From positions 285,227,524 to 285,291,523 of the forward strand of contig NC_080540.1 of assembly GCF_028640845.1 (NCBI RefSeq): a DNA stretch of 64,000 bases, in the 5' to 3' direction. Both the position numbers and the translations under genes were made by a program. The notes beneath the pieces were generated by a model. It was not told the origin of the DNA, made no database searches, and was given only the letters and a program-made list of their open reading frames with translations. The DNA comes from Ahaetulla prasina (Eukaryota; Chordata; Lepidosauria; Squamata; Colubridae). Within the stretch, counting starts at the first letter, position 1; each line of letters starts with the position of its first letter. Below are positions 1-10,815 of this stretch, one piece after another.

Positions 1-254
1 GACATCTCCATGGTCATGGAGGCCGGCATGACTAAATGCCAAAGGCGCATGGAACGCTGTTACCTTCCCACCAAAGGTGATCCCTATTTTTCTACTTGCA
101 TTTTTAACGTGCTTTCAAACTGCTAGGTTGGCAGAAGCTGGGACAAGTCACGGGAGCTCACCCCACTACGCGGCACTAGGGATTCGAACCGCTGAACTGC
201 CGACCTTTCAATTGACAAGCTCAATGTCTCTTACTCACTGAGCCACCGCATCCT
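1..254 (-). mobile_element. tRNA-derived SINE, Sauria type (cut by window edge)
   Basis: On the minus strand the right end reads as a tRNA-like head (A-box-like GTGGCTCAGTGAGTAAGA and B-box-like GGTTCGAATCC). The body is the one seen in copies at 24,076, 25,887 and 32,164. The 3' part, including the ACCTTT tail, lies outside the window. SINEs of this type are non-autonomous and are thought to be moved by Bov-B LINEs, which also occur here. Confidence 0.85.
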
Positions 255-488
255 TTGATATGAGCATCTTTATGATTAATTGGCATTTACTGTATGTATA
301 TGTGGAATGGAAGGAATCCTGTAAAGAAATCAATTTATTTATTACATTTGAGTGAGACAGATTTCTATTTTATTTTATCTTGATCAGACCTCAAAGTTAT
401 GTCCACTTCTAACCCTCTCCCTTTTCTCTCAGTCTTCTCTTCCTGTCTTCATTATATCATATTAGGGAGGGAAAATAGTGAAAGGTTC

Positions 489-662
489 CAGTGGTGGGTT
501 GCCCCCCAGTTCGGTCTGGTTCTTGCGAATCGGTAGTAAAACTGGTGGGAGGCTCCACCCACCCACCAGATGTCATCATAGATGATCTGCGCATGTGTGC
601 AGAAGCAAGCACGCGCAATCCCGTTGCAAACCGGTAGTAAAAGTAAGCAGAACCCACCCCTG
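489..662 (+). mobile_element. Short hAT-like element, family CAGTGGTGGGTT
   Basis: A 174-bp element bounded by near-inverted ends (CAGTGGTGGGTT and AACCCACCCCTG). It is flanked by a perfect 8-bp direct repeat, aaaggttc (481-488 and 663-670). A second copy sits at 19,641-19,814. It has no coding capacity. 8-bp duplications are typical of hAT transposons. Confidence 0.85.
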
Positions 663-689
663 AAAGGTTCCCAATAGAAGAGAATATTT

Positions 690-945
690 GTAGCTCATAG
701 TTGAACTATGGAGTTCTTGCTGCTCCCTGAGCTTGGTTGTTTGCTTGCAGATGTTTCATTATCCAACTAGATCAAGGGTCTCCAACCTTGGTCCCTTTAA
801 GACTTGTGGACTTCAACTCCCAGAGTTCCTCAGCCAGCTTTGCTGGCTGAGGGGCTCTGGGAGTTGAAGTCCACAAGTCTTAAAGGGACCAAGGTTGGAG
901 TCCCCTGAACTAGATCACCTCATCAAGCCAAATCCAAAAAAACTA
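690..945 (-). repeat. Fragment of hairpin repeat with hammerhead-like core, split by 773-907
   Basis: The flank left of 773 (gcttgcagatgtttcatta) matches the hairpin repeat at 59,640-59,815. The sequence resumes after 907 with the complement of a TGATGA-like motif. The foldback element at 773-907 therefore appears to have inserted into it. Only one arm is recognisable. Confidence 0.5.
773..907. mobile_element. Foldback hAT-like element, TIR CARGGGTCTCCAACCTT
   Basis: A nearly perfect 135-bp palindrome. The two arms carry 'gacttgtggacttcaactcc' and its complement, and the ends are CAAGGGTCTCC and GGAGTCCCCTG. The flanking 8-bp duplication is aactagat (765-772 and 908-915). Related copies are at 30,145, 40,592, 41,663 and a half copy at 45,984. 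Confidence 0.9.
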
Positions 946-1624
946 GGGAATTCTTGGAAATTTTCCATTCAGACAAATCAGCCATCAATAGACACACAGA
1001 GATAAGCCACATTTAACACCTTTCAAAAGTGACAATATAAAATCTAGGAAGGAAACAAAAGGACTAGAACTGTTGGGAAATACCCAGTAAGATGAGGGGG
1101 GTCTCAAGTATAGAACTAGCCTCAAGTCTTTGTGCAGTTTTCTTAAACTTCATAGAGCTTTATCCATCTGTTCCCAGTCTGAGGCTGGCCGTCTGGGAGA
1201 TTCCTGTATAATAGACAAAATGTAATAAAGTAGCATTGAATTCTACATGTGTGGGTCTAGTTGCTTGTGACTGACAAGAACACAAGGCATCCAGCAGCCA
1301 ACATTCAGATAAATAGGGATTAATACAAGACAAATGAGCAAGCAAAACACAATACTCTAATCAAGGACCGGAGCAGCTTCTAATAATCCAATAAATAAAT
1401 GAATCTTTAAACTCGCAGTTCCCACACTGAGCACTGTGGTGCCCCAGTTGTGGTTGAGGGGCACCAATGAAACACTTACTGAGACATTAAGGGTACTGTG
1501 AACTGAGAATGTTTAGGAACCTTCGGTTTAGACGAGAAGCCTGAATGATTTTAAATCTATTCCTTCTTTTCCTTCCTCCAATTTCCAATGGAAATCATTC
1601 TCAGGTAAAGATTCCCAGAGATTT
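916..1624. other. No recognised feature
   Basis: Moderately AT-rich sequence with no ORF, RNA gene or repeat I recognise. Old, decayed repeats cannot be excluded. Confidence 0.4.
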
Positions 1625-1725
1625 CCTGCCTTGAGGCCTATACTATTCCAGACGAATGGCTTCCAATCTCTTCTTTAAAAAATCTCCAGTGATGGAGCAC
1701 CCACAACTTCTGATAGCATCATCTT
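1625..1725 (-). mobile_element. Old CR1 LINE fragment
   Basis: The stretch with 'ccaatctcttctttaaaa' and 'gtgatggagcacccacaac' resembles the reverse complement of the CR1 ORF2 C-terminal region, as seen less decayed at 61,070-61,413. It is short and strongly diverged. Confidence 0.55.
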
Positions 1726-2262
1726 CATTCAAAATATTGCATTTTATTTTTCCCTCAGGCTCATCCCTGGTTCAGTGAACTATCCAAGTCTCAACCCCAT
1801 GAAATCTTCCGTGTTTTCAGTGCCTCCTGAAATGCTGGCAGAATCAGCTCCATGTGGTTTAATTGTCTTTTTTTTTAAAAAAAAAACTTACTTATCAAAA
1901 AGACCATCCTAAAATTTTCTCCCAAAGTTTCGCCATTTTTCTGCACGTGTTTATAAAGATATGCTCGTGAACATTTCACCTAAACTCCAATCCAGTGAAT
2001 ATTTCATCACCGGTAGCATGTTAAATCCATCAAGTAATGTTAAATAATAATGCAGCTCAAACAAATGAGGCCTACAGATATGGTTCAGTTCAAACCAGAA
2101 GGTGGAAATCTATTGTTGATGGCAACAGTGATATTTCTATCTTGATTTTCTTCCAAGGAGCTCAGGATATGAGGTTATTGCCTTCTATTCTTATAGTGTT
2201 CCTGTAATACAGATTACATTCATTACACTTTATTTTTGCTTTGTACATAGAATGACATACAG
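1726..2262. other. No recognised feature
   Basis: AT-rich DNA with a short poly-T/poly-A stretch near 1,868-1,885. No feature is supported. Confidence 0.4.
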
Positions 2263-2276
2263 TCTTTCTTTCTTTT

Positions 2277-2318
<42 letters not shown>

Positions 2319-2381
2319 GTCCTTCCTTCCTCCCTCCCTCCCTCCCTCCCTCCCTTCCTTCCTTCCTTCCTTCCTTCCATC

Positions 2382-2457
<76 letters not shown>
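2263..2457. repeat. Compound microsatellite (TTTC)n-(CCTT/CCCT)n-(ATCT)n
   Basis: Three adjoining tetranucleotide arrays: TTTC to about 2,316, CCTT/CCTC to about 2,379, then ATCT (GATA on the other strand) to 2,457. The open frames across it (for example 2,252-2,497) are repeats of the array and not genes. Confidence 0.97.
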
Positions 2458-2458
<1 letters not shown>

Positions 2459-2730
2459 GTAGGTCTTTGGTTATTCGGGTTTTCTCCCAGAAATTGAAGT
2501 GTCTTCCTTCCTTCCAAAGTCTCATTCGTCATCTTCAGGCTTCAGCTTCGTGCTTCTGGGAGCAATGTATGATTGCAGCTGTTTCTTCCTTTTTAACTGC
2601 TAGTGGGGTTTTGAACTGATTGGGTGGGAGCTTGGCTGTGCCCTGATTGGATGGGGGTGTGTCCTGTTTGGGTGGGGGCTTGGTTGTGCTCAGATTAATC
2701 TGAACTGCAGGGGGATTTGAGCTATCTATC
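2459..2730 (-). repeat. Interspersed repeat related to the hairpin cluster at 63,244
   Basis: 'ggtctttggttattcgggtt', 'tctcattcgtcatcttcagg' and 'cttcagcttcgtgcttctgg' match the repeat at 63,244-63,555 in order. The copy extends into a G/T-rich region with short direct repeats (gattgg-gtggg). It may belong to a Penelope-like element, but that is only a guess from memory of similar sequences. Confidence 0.55.
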
Positions 2731-3179
2731 ATCTATCTATTTTTCCTTCCTCCCTCCCTCCTTCTCTCCTTCTCTCCTCTCCCTCTCACCCTCCTAGTAT
2801 TGGATTAAAACAGGAGGACAATATGCTGGTATAAACTCCAAAATCAACTGGATTACTTTGAGCCATCCCTGTTTCTCACCCCTAAACTGGAAAGCAAAAC
2901 AAAAAAACAAAAACCCATGTATTTGTCAACCCATACTGGACCTGTATATTAGATAATAATCCATGATCTTCAATAAAGAGTCTTTTTTTCTATAATGGAA
3001 TGGTAAATGTGGAATAAGCCAAGAGGGTTCTAGACAAGTTCCTTAAGTTCAAAGTAGAGCTTTGTACACACACATCCAATTTGATCCAACTGGCATTTTT
3101 AAACCATCTCATATGGATGTGAAAGTTGGAAAGTGAAGAAACGAAGCGAAAATAAACAGATGCTTTCAGCCTCCTGCGC

Positions 3180-3290
3180 AAGTTCTTTTTGCTGGTTTGA
3201 TGTTATTTTGAATTTCTGTTTTTATACGTTGTTAGTGACCTGTTGCTAGGGCAAGACGAGCGGCCCTACAAATTGAATAAATAAATAATC
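3180..3290 (+). mobile_element. 3' end of an old L2-like LINE
   Basis: It ends in 'gcggccctacaaattgaa' followed by AATAAATAA. That resembles the terminal motif (gggcggtataaat plus a short tail) of better preserved copies at 6,200, 56,745 and 62,060. Confidence 0.45.
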
Positions 3291-4825
3291 CTGCACTTGC
3301 CGTATGAAATGGTTTAATCCAGACCTATGTTTAGCCTCCCAGTTGGATCCAGGACTAGATGAAAAAGGAGGCATCTGAAGTTCAAAGTTCGTGGCTCCTT
3401 GACACTGGGAATTCCACCCACACATGCTTTCTTTTCTTGACATTTAAGTAGAGTCTTTGAGAGTCTTGTTTTTTTTCTTGCACCAATGAGCAGGAGCCAT
3501 GTGTCCTAATATTTCCAAACCTAGTCTATTTTATATTTTGCCACAGAACAAAGAGAGAAGGTCCTGATGTATGTACAGCTGGGTTTGCCTGCAAAAGACA
3601 GTTTGCAGGCATTTGTTGCCTCCTGAAATGAAACAACCATTAAAAGGAAAAAAAAAAATTACAGCAGGCCAATATATTTTCCAGTCTTTTCATTCTGGGG
3701 TTTTTTTCTTTTTTCCTCTCCCCCTCCTTTAAACTGCTTTCCTATACAGGCAAAACAGGTGCTGAAACACGAAACCCTACCGAGGGATTTCCTTTACAAA
3801 ACAGCTTGCTTCTATAGCCTGGCCTTTAAGTTAGACATGCTTCTGACACAGAATGTTAAAATAAAAATGCATTTGCTGGGAAGGAGCTGCGCCACTGGCA
3901 TGTCACAAAAAAAAGTGTGCGTTGTGGTGAAGGGAACACAAAAGGTAGAAAAGGCATGCTGTCACTTTAAGAAAAAATAAACTACAATATGAACTATCCA
4001 AAACCCTGCCATTTCCAGCCTGGGCTTGATTAATGATTTTTCTATCTAATAAAAGGTTCAGAAACCATCTGTTTTTCTCCCTAATGTCTTGCCCAAAGGT
4101 TTTTCGTTCCTATTTCAGGCTTGGGGCCAAGTGACATTCCATTTCTTTTTTTTTTTTTCCCCAGCCTTGTAAACAAACCCTTCTCTCTTTTTAATCTTCC
4201 AGTGCTGTTTCCTACCCATCGTTATGCATATTCATTGCGAGTAAACATTTTTAGTGTCTACACTTAATCTCTTCCACTGGCAATTACTGTTCTATGCTGT
4301 TTTGTAATGCAGAAGGACCAATGCTTTCCCTTCTAATAACAGCTGGGTCGCAGATGGGGCCTGCAGTCATTGTAGAAAATAAAAATTTACAAGATGCCAG
4401 TGGAATTTATTTCAGTTTTATGGAGTCACAGGAGGAACCTTTCTGTTATCCGCCTTCAGTGAAATCTGCAGGCAAAAGGCATGTTTTTGACATTTAATCA
4501 AAGGGGGGGTTCAGGTAACGTCTGGAACAGCACGGGGAAGAAAGCAGGTGGATCATATTAGGCAGTGCCATGGTTAATTTATTTAGAAGTGATTGGCTTA
4601 GAAGTGTGCAGCCAATATTTGACATCGTGTATATATCTTGTTTAGCATCCTGCTTCCAAATTGTTACCACGGTAGAGATGCTGCTTTGCCACTATGGACC
4701 AAACCAGGTGTTAGGCTTGGTTGCTGCAAAGAGGAACGGGTAGAGGTGGGAAACTCCATGGCAAGAAAGCGGTGCTTTTTGTCGTGGTTTCATTTTGCCC
4801 AACGTTGCTTCCAGTTGCTGAACAC
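3291..4825. other. Repeat-poor stretch; candidate conserved non-coding DNA
   Basis: About 1.5 kb with no recognisable transposon and only short A or T runs. It contains octamer-like or homeodomain-like strings (gattaatgattttt near 4,027; ttatgcatattcattgc near 4,223). The short open frames (3,759-3,980, 4,294-4,497) lack any domain or splice context I can support. Conservation is an inference; it needs an alignment. Confidence 0.35.
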
Positions 4826-4855
4826 ACACACACACCCACACACACCCCAACACAT
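4826..4855. repeat. Short CA-rich repeat
   Basis: ACACAC runs interrupted by CCC. Confidence 0.8.
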
Positions 4856-5044
4856 TGCTGGCACGTGTGATTCTAAGCTTGAGCTGATTAAGAAATCCTG
4901 CCATTTGCATATTTTGACTCTTCCCAGGGTGGTGGTTGTTTTTTGTTAAAAAAAAATTGAAACTCAGAAACCCGTGATTTTATTTTTAAGGAAAAATAGG
5001 CATATGCTAACGATAGGATAATTTTAGATTGATGGGCATAGGTC

Positions 5045-5342
5045 AGGGGTGCTATTCAGCAGGAATGGTGCTCATCTCCATTTCTTTAAGCCATTGAGTC
5101 GGCACTGCCTGAAAATGTGTCTGTGGTTGTGTGTCCACCATGACATCATACTGCAGCATGTGGTGTACAGCAAAACATGGAATGTTGTTACAATTCCACC
5201 AAAGTGGTACCTATTTACCTACTTGCATTTGCATGCTTTCAAACTGCTACATTGGCTGGAACTGAGGTAAGTGACGGGAGCTCACTCCATCACATGGTGG
5301 TAGGAACCCCTCTTCTCTGGTATCTTTTTTAAGTCACTGAGT
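5045..5342 (-). mobile_element. Diverged Sauria-type SINE
   Basis: The reverse complement follows the SINE body (gctcatctcca; ccatgacatcata; ttccaccaaagtggtacc; gacgggagctcac) with many substitutions. It ends near 'aagtcactgagtcag', the eroded tRNA head. It is older than the copies at 24,076 and 32,164. Confidence 0.75.
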
Positions 5343-5589
5343 CAGGGTGAAATCCAGCAGGTTCTGACAGGTTCTGGAGAACTGGTAGTGGAAATTTTGA
5401 GCAGTCCGGAGAATCGGTAGTGGAAATTTTGGGTAGTTCAGAGAACTGCAAATACCACCTCTGGCTGGCCCCAGAGTGGGGAGGGAATGGGGATTTTGCA
5501 ATATCCTTTCCCTGGTGTGGGATGGGAATGGGTATTTTGCAGTATCCTTCCCCCAGGAGTTGGAAGAGAATGGGGATTATGCAGTATCC
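5343..5589 (+). mobile_element. hAT-like element CAGGGGTGAAATCC, left part with minisatellite
   Basis: It starts cagggtgaaatccagcagg and contains two 'ggtagtggaaattttg' modules. About three copies follow of a unit of roughly 40 bp (gggaatgggnattttgcagtatcc). The right end is missing: an L2-like LINE begins at about 5,590. Complete relatives are at 35,326, 45,534 and 56,070. Confidence 0.75.
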
Positions 5590-6257
5590 TTCTCCTGACT
5601 CTACATGGGGCTGCCCTTGAAGTGCACCCGGAGACTGCAGCTAGTCCAGAATGCAGCTGCGCGGGTTATAGTGGGAGCAACTCGTTGCTCCCATGTAACA
5701 CCAATCCTGCGCGGCTTGCACTGGCTTCCTGTAGTCTTTCGGGTGCGCTTTAAGATCCTGGTCACCACCTTCAAAGCGCTCCATGGCTTAGGGCCCGGGT
5801 ACTTACGGGACCGCCTGCTGTTACCTTATGCCTCCCACCGACCCGTACGCTCACATAGAGAGGGTCTTCTCAGGGTGCCGTCCGCCAAACAATGCCGGCT
5901 GGCGGCCCCCAGGGGCAGGGCCTTCTCTGTGGGAGCTCCTACGCTCTGGAACGAACTTCCCCCTGGATTACGTCAAGTGCCTGATCTTCGGACCTTTCGC
6001 CGTGAGCTGAAAACATATTTATTTATTCAAGCGGGACTGGCCTAATATTTTTAAATTTTAATTGGGGTTTTATCATTTTAGGGTTTGAAATTTTAAATTT
6101 TAAATTTTTAATACTGGCCATTTTTTCTAATTTGCTCGGTTTTAAATTGTTGTTTTAATTGTATATTTTTATATTTCTTATCTTTTGGCTGTACACCACC
6201 CTGAGTCCCTTGGGAGAAGGGCGGTATAAAAATTTAATAAAACTAAACTAAACTAAA
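5590..6257 (+). mobile_element. 5'-truncated L2-like LINE, ORF2 C-terminus
   Basis: An uninterrupted frame at 5,605-6,045 (146 codons) encodes the C-terminal region downstream of reverse transcriptase. Recognisable motifs are QNAAARV, GLHWLPV, FKALHGLGPGYL, RAFSVGAPTLWNELP and FRRELKTYLF. This part normally lies at the end of a much longer endonuclease/RT protein, so the copy is a 5'-truncated insertion and not a gene. After the stop come about 150 bp of AT-rich 3' UTR, then the terminal motif gggcggtataaa and a TAAAC tail. The open frame suggests it is younger than the copy at 7,255. Confidence 0.85.
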
Positions 6258-6507
6258 TCTTGTCCCAGCTTCTAGCAACCTAGCAGTTTGAAAGCACATA
6301 AAAAATGCAAATAGAAAAAATAGGGACCACCTTTAGTAACAGCATTGCGTGTGCCTTTGGCGTTTAGTCATGCCAGCCACATGACCACAGAGATGTCTTC
6401 GGACAGCACTGGCTCTTCGGCTTTGAAACAAAGATGGGCACCACCCCCTAGAATCAGGAACAACTAGCACGTATGTGTGAGGGGAACCTTTACCTTTACC
6501 TTTACCA
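6258..6507 (+). mobile_element. Sauria-type SINE, head missing
   Basis: It starts inside the body (cttgtcccagcttct) and runs to the end gaacctttacctttaccttta, so it keeps the ACCTTT tail. The tRNA-like promoter part is absent. It directly follows the TAAAC tail of the L2-like copy. Confidence 0.9.
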
Positions 6508-6922
6508 AGCCCTTAAATCTCTAACTTTGTTTTAATGTACGGAAAATCAGCAGTGCCCATGAAAAGGGGAACATATAAAAAACTGGGATATTGTGGAAAT
6601 GATTTCTATAAAGGACACATGTCATTTGAACCAAGGCATCATATTCTCCAGAGATCATGTTCATGTTATTCTGGGAAAAACATTGCTTCATTTAAACTCT
6701 GTGTGAATGTGAGCTTTTTACTACGTAATTTATTCCTTTACAACTATTTTTAAAAGTTGCCTATATCTAGGGTCCATGAAAATGATTTATACAGAAGTCT
6801 GAAATCTTTTAATAAATTAGAAAAACTAAAGCTTTAAAGAAAAACCAGTGGGATGGCAGAAATGTATTCCATGACAAAATGTGGTATTTGGAGACACTTG
6901 TGATTTATTCATTTTTTGGTTG
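6508..6922. other. No recognised feature
   Basis: AT-rich, with only short frames. Nothing supported. Confidence 0.4.
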
Positions 6923-6930
6923 GGTTATTG

Positions 6931-7238
6931 CAGGGGTGTCAAACTCAAGGCTGTGGGCCAGATCCAGCCTGTGATGTGATTGGATCCAGCCAGAGTGGCT
7001 GTCCTGGTCTACCCAGTGCAAAGAGGAAAGATCAGGCCAACGTAGCTTCAGCCCAGTCAACCCAATGCAAAGAGTTTGGGGAGTAGTGTGTACCCGTGCC
7101 AGCAGTTTGGGGAGTGTGTGAAGCTGGCCATGCCCACCCAGTTGGCAACATCCACCCAGTTGGCCATGCCCAACTAGCCCCCCAATGTCAACCACAGCCC
7201 TGATGCGGCCCTCAAGGAAATTGAGTTTGACACCCCTG
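6931..7238. mobile_element. Non-autonomous hAT element, TIR CAGGGGTGTCAAACTCAA
   Basis: The ends CAGGGGTGTCAAACTCAAGG and ...TTGAGTTTGACACCCCTG are inverted. The perfect 8-bp target duplication is ggttattg (6,923-6,930 and 7,239-7,246). The interior is low-complexity 'cagttggccatgccca' repeats. No transposase. Confidence 0.92.
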
Positions 7239-7254
7239 GGTTATTGCATTGTGC

Positions 7255-7925
7255 TCCCCATGTGGTTTTTCCCTTGGAGACCGTCTGGTGCTCCAGTTGG
7301 TCCAGAATACAGCAGCTCAGGTTACATTGAGAGCCTCACATTTGTCCCACATAACACCTCTACTTCAAGAGTTCTGCTAGTTACCAGTTATCTTCAAGGC
7401 ACTGTTTGGCAACCTTAAAACTCATGACATTTTAAACCAGGATGTTCAGTAAAATCTATAGGATGGATTGTCTTCAGGTCCCTTTTGTTATGGATTATCA
7501 TCCTCAGGAGCCATGAAGATATATCTTCTTGGTTTCAGCCCCTTCCTTTGGAACAAAATACCTCCCCACCCCAGTTAAATTGATCCTACCATGTTGAGTT
7601 TAAGAAGACAATTAAAATATGGCTTTTCCAGAAAGTAGAAAGGTTATTTAATAGTGAGAATCTCTCATTTGGAGTTTCTCTTTTTTTAAATGTTATTTCG
7701 ACTGTTCCTACAATTCTGATGTATTGTAAGTATAATCATTGGGTTGACTTTTAAGCTGTTTTTAACCTTCTTATTGTAAGATGTTACATAATCCTGTCTT
7801 CATTTATGTTTAATTCTTGTTGAGATGATCCTGTAGAATGTTCTAATTGTTGGTCTTATTGTACACCACCCAGAATTACTTTATGTGACGTAAGTGGCCA
7901 TATAAATTTGAAACATAAATAAAGT
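7255..7925 (+). mobile_element. Old L2-like LINE 3' region
   Basis: It begins around 'gtgctccagttggtccagaa', matching the QLVQNA region of the 5,590 copy. It runs through a 3' UTR ending 'cagaattactttatgtgacg' plus AT-rich tail. Frames are broken throughout. Confidence 0.7.
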
Positions 7926-8164
7926 CACTCAGAGTTCTTTGGGAGAGCAGTTTATCAGTTCTAATAGTACAGTCGTAGTAAGCAAATCAATTGATGGATT
8001 AATCAATCAATCAACTTTTAGTCAAAAGCACACAGTCAAAATCTGAAAACCAACTTGTTTCAATGCAAAAAATAATTGGAGAGGATGAGAGTTCTACAAT
8101 AAACACCAGTATAAAGTGATGCCCGCTCTTAAACAGCAACATTCTGAATATTGGTAACTATTTG

Positions 8165-8525
8165 ATAACAATTTGAAAAGAAGGACTAGGGGAGACATGA
8201 TAGCAGTGTTCCAATATCTCAGGGGCTGCCACAAAGAAGAAGGAGTCAAACTATTCTCCAAAGCACCTGGGGGTAGAACAAGAAGCAATGCATGGAAACT
8301 AATCAAGGAGAGAAGCAACTTAGAACTAAGGAGAAATTTCCTGACAGTTAGAACAATCAATAAGTGGAACGACTTGCCTGCAGAAGTTGTGAATGCTCCA
8401 ACACTGGAAATTTTTAAGAAAATGTTGGATAGCCATTTGTCTGAAATGGTGTAGAGTTTCCTGCCTGGGCAGGGGGTTGGACTAGAAGACCTCCAAGGTC
8501 CCCTCCAACTCTGTTATTATATTAG
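8165..8525 (+). mobile_element. 5'-truncated CR1 LINE, ORF2 C-terminus
   Basis: An open frame at 8,173-8,454 encodes the last 93 residues of CR1 ORF2 ([42 protein letters not shown]) ending at a stop. Then comes the typical CR1 3' end: ggttggactagaagacctcc, aaggtccc and ctgttattatatta. It lacks endonuclease and RT, so it cannot move by itself. A 93-residue open reading frame implies a fairly recent insertion. Confidence 0.9.
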
Positions 8526-9000
8526 GCAATTAAGTCACTCCATCCAATTGAGTCAAGGCATCCAAGTGCCCCAGTAGGTAATCTAAAAAGGTAAAATTTC
8601 TGGGCAATAAAGGAACAGAAGAAGCTGAAGGCTCTGACCAAGGCACCAGGGCTAGATTCACACTATGTTTCAACCTGGTCTCAGCACCACCTTTCTAACT
8701 TTCGACAATGTCTCCAAGAATTAGTAGGCCATTATAAAGATACCACAGCTCCCATGACACAGCACGATGGCAGATTAAATGGCTGGCCACACAGCTTGTA
8801 CTGGAAGACAGATGCTGCTCTGGCTGGGTAAGCCAAAGGTGGCACACCAGTATGGGAAGGAACTCAATTGAGAGGATGATTTAAGAATCCCTCAAGCCTA
8901 GGAAGAGCCTTGATTAACTTTAGCCCTGCACTAGTTCCTGGTCTTTAGTAGCCTCTTGAGTTGTGATTTATGCAGTGAGGGAGGAGGGGATAAATTACTT
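8526..9000. other. No recognised feature
   Basis: Unique-looking sequence. No ORF or repeat identified. Confidence 0.4.
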
Positions 9001-9004
9001 CACA

Positions 9005-9074
<70 letters not shown>
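9001..9074. repeat. (CA)n(GA)n microsatellite
   Basis: Dinucleotide CA run to about 9,038, then GA run to 9,074. Confidence 0.97.
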
Positions 9075-9077
<3 letters not shown>

Positions 9078-9187
9078 TTTTCAGTTAATAAAATTTGGTC
9101 AGGTCAATCAAGATGAGCAAATGATTTGAAGGAAAAAGATTGATTGCTGGCCAGCCTGATGATTTATTATGCCTGCCCAGAGCAATA

Positions 9188-9189
<2 letters not shown>

Positions 9190-9238
<49 letters not shown>
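9190..9238. repeat. (AAAT)n microsatellite
   Basis: About 12 tandem AAAT units next to the SINE at 9,239. Confidence 0.95.
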
Positions 9239-9240
<2 letters not shown>

Positions 9241-9471
9241 AGCAATAGCAATAGCACTTAGACTTATATACTGCTTTACAATGCTTTACAGCCCTCTCTA
9301 AGTGGTTTACAGAGTCAGCCTATTGCCCCAATCTGGCTTCTCATTTTACCCACCTCGGAAGGATGGAAGGCTGAGAACTTTGAGCCTGGTGGGATTTGAA
9401 CTGCCAAATTGCAGGCAGCCGGCAGGCAGCAGAAGTAACTTGCAGTACTGCACTCTAACCACTCTGCCACA
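9239..9471 (-). mobile_element. Second tRNA-derived SINE family (GGCAGAGTGGTTAGAGTGC)
   Basis: The minus strand reads a tRNA-like head (gtggcagagtggttagagtg; B-box-like cagttcaaatccc). Then follow 'cagccttccatccttccgag' and 'ggtgggtaaaatgag', ending in an AGCAAT-type tail. The same head occurs truncated at 42,664. A (CAAT)n run adjoins at 9,472-9,496. Confidence 0.82.
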
Positions 9472-9581
9472 ATCAATCAATCAATCAATCAATAAATAGC
9501 CACCTACTACCATGACAGTACCACTTTCACTTCCAAAGACTTATAGAAAAAGCTACTATCCTCCTAAAGGATAAGACTAGA

Positions 9582-10230
9582 CTAGACTTGAATTGAATTC
9601 TTTATTGGCCAAGAGTGATTGGACACCCAAGGAATTTGTCATTGGTGTATATGCTCTCAGTGTACATAAGGAGAATAAAATACATTCATCAAGAATAAAA
9701 AGATACAACACTTAGTGATGGTCAAGGTTACTAATAAGCTATCAGTTCGTACCAGGAAAAAAAATAAAAACAATATAAACTGAAAGATACAAGCAACATG
9801 GTTATAGTAATAAGTGGGAAGAGATAGATACTAGTAAGGAAGAGAAGAATAATAGTAATATAGTCTTAGTAAATTATTTGACAATGTGGGAATTAGTTGT
9901 TAAGCAGAGTGATGGCATTCACAAACTGCCCTTGTGTCTAGTTATTCTGGTGTGCAGTGCCCTATAGCGTCATTTTGAGGGTAGAAGTTGAAACAATTTA
10001 TATCCAGGGTGTGAGGGGTCTGTAGATATTTTCACAGCCCTCTTTTTGACTCGTGCAGTATACAGATCCTCAATGGAAGGCAGGTTGGTAGCAATTGTTT
10101 TTTCTGCACTTCTAATTATCCGTTGAAGTCTGTGTTTGTCTTGTTTGGTTGCAGAGTCAAACCAGACAGTTATGGAGGTGCAGATGACAGACTCAATAAT
10201 ATCAACAAAAATAGTGGGGTAACAGAGCAG
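9582..10230 (-). mobile_element. 5'-truncated CR1/L3-type LINE with AATAG-type tail
   Basis: Read from the minus strand it follows the 3' half of the 17,505-19,497 LINE: coding C-terminus, then 'caaaatgacgctatagggca', then 'ttccttgggtgtccaatcac', then the tail. The tail here is degenerate (agactagactagacttgaat). Frames are closed. Confidence 0.88.
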
Positions 10231-10272
10231 AAAATGGAAGGTCTATAGGAGAGACTGATTCCTTCGTTGCTT

Positions 10273-10400
10273 TAAGGCACTATTTCTCAACTTTGGTGCG
10301 TAGACTTCAACTCCCAGAATCCTGAAGCTGGCATGCTTGCTGGAGAATTCTGGATGTTGAAGTCCACACATCTTAAAGTTTTTAAGATTGAGAAACACTG
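10273..10400. mobile_element. Diverged foldback element
   Basis: Imperfect palindrome: 'tttctcaactttgg', 'agacttcaactcccagaatc' on the left, complementary 'ttgaagtccacacatcttaa' and 'attgagaaacactg' on the right. It resembles the foldback family of 773-907 but has different tips (cactatttctcaa). Confidence 0.7.
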
Positions 10401-10672
10401 CATTAAGGGCTTTGAAACATCTTCCCAGTTGCTCCCATTTGTTTGGTGATGTCAGTACAGTTTCCTGTGCCGGATATTGCCTGGGGTCTCTTTCCCCAGC
10501 TTTTTTATTGTAACTTTTTTTAAAAATATGTGTCTCAGTTTAGGGTGTTCCCTCTTTCCTTGGCTAATTATTCAAAAAGGATGCAAGGACACACCACACC
10601 TGGTTATTGCCCAGATGGGAAATTCCAGGGTTGAGGACTACACTGGGAAGTTGAAAAAATATCCTAAAAGAA

Positions 10673-10815
10673 GATACCATGTTTTCCCCAAAATAAGACC
10701 CTGTCTTATATTTTTTTTAATCCTGAAATAAGCACTTGGCCTTACTGCCAGGCACTCAAAAGCCTGATTGGGCTTATTATCAGGGGATGTCTTATTTTGG
10801 GGGAAACAAGGTAGT
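10673..10815. mobile_element. Short TIR element (taccatgttttcccc)
   Basis: Inverted ends taccatgttttccccaaaat and attttgggggaaacaaggta enclose about 110 bp containing 'taagaccctgtcttat' and 'ggatgtcttat' elements. Non-coding. Superfamily not determined. Confidence 0.65.

Noticed and set aside
2252..2497. Ser/Phe-Leu-rich frames over CTTT, CCTT and ATCT arrays (also 24,981, 48,584, 49,190, 54,524, 55,135, 62,745)
   Set aside because: Microsatellite translations, not proteins.
3759..3980. 73-codon frame in the repeat-poor region as an exon
   Set aside because: No recognisable domain, and I could not support splice sites or codon bias; kept only as candidate non-coding DNA.
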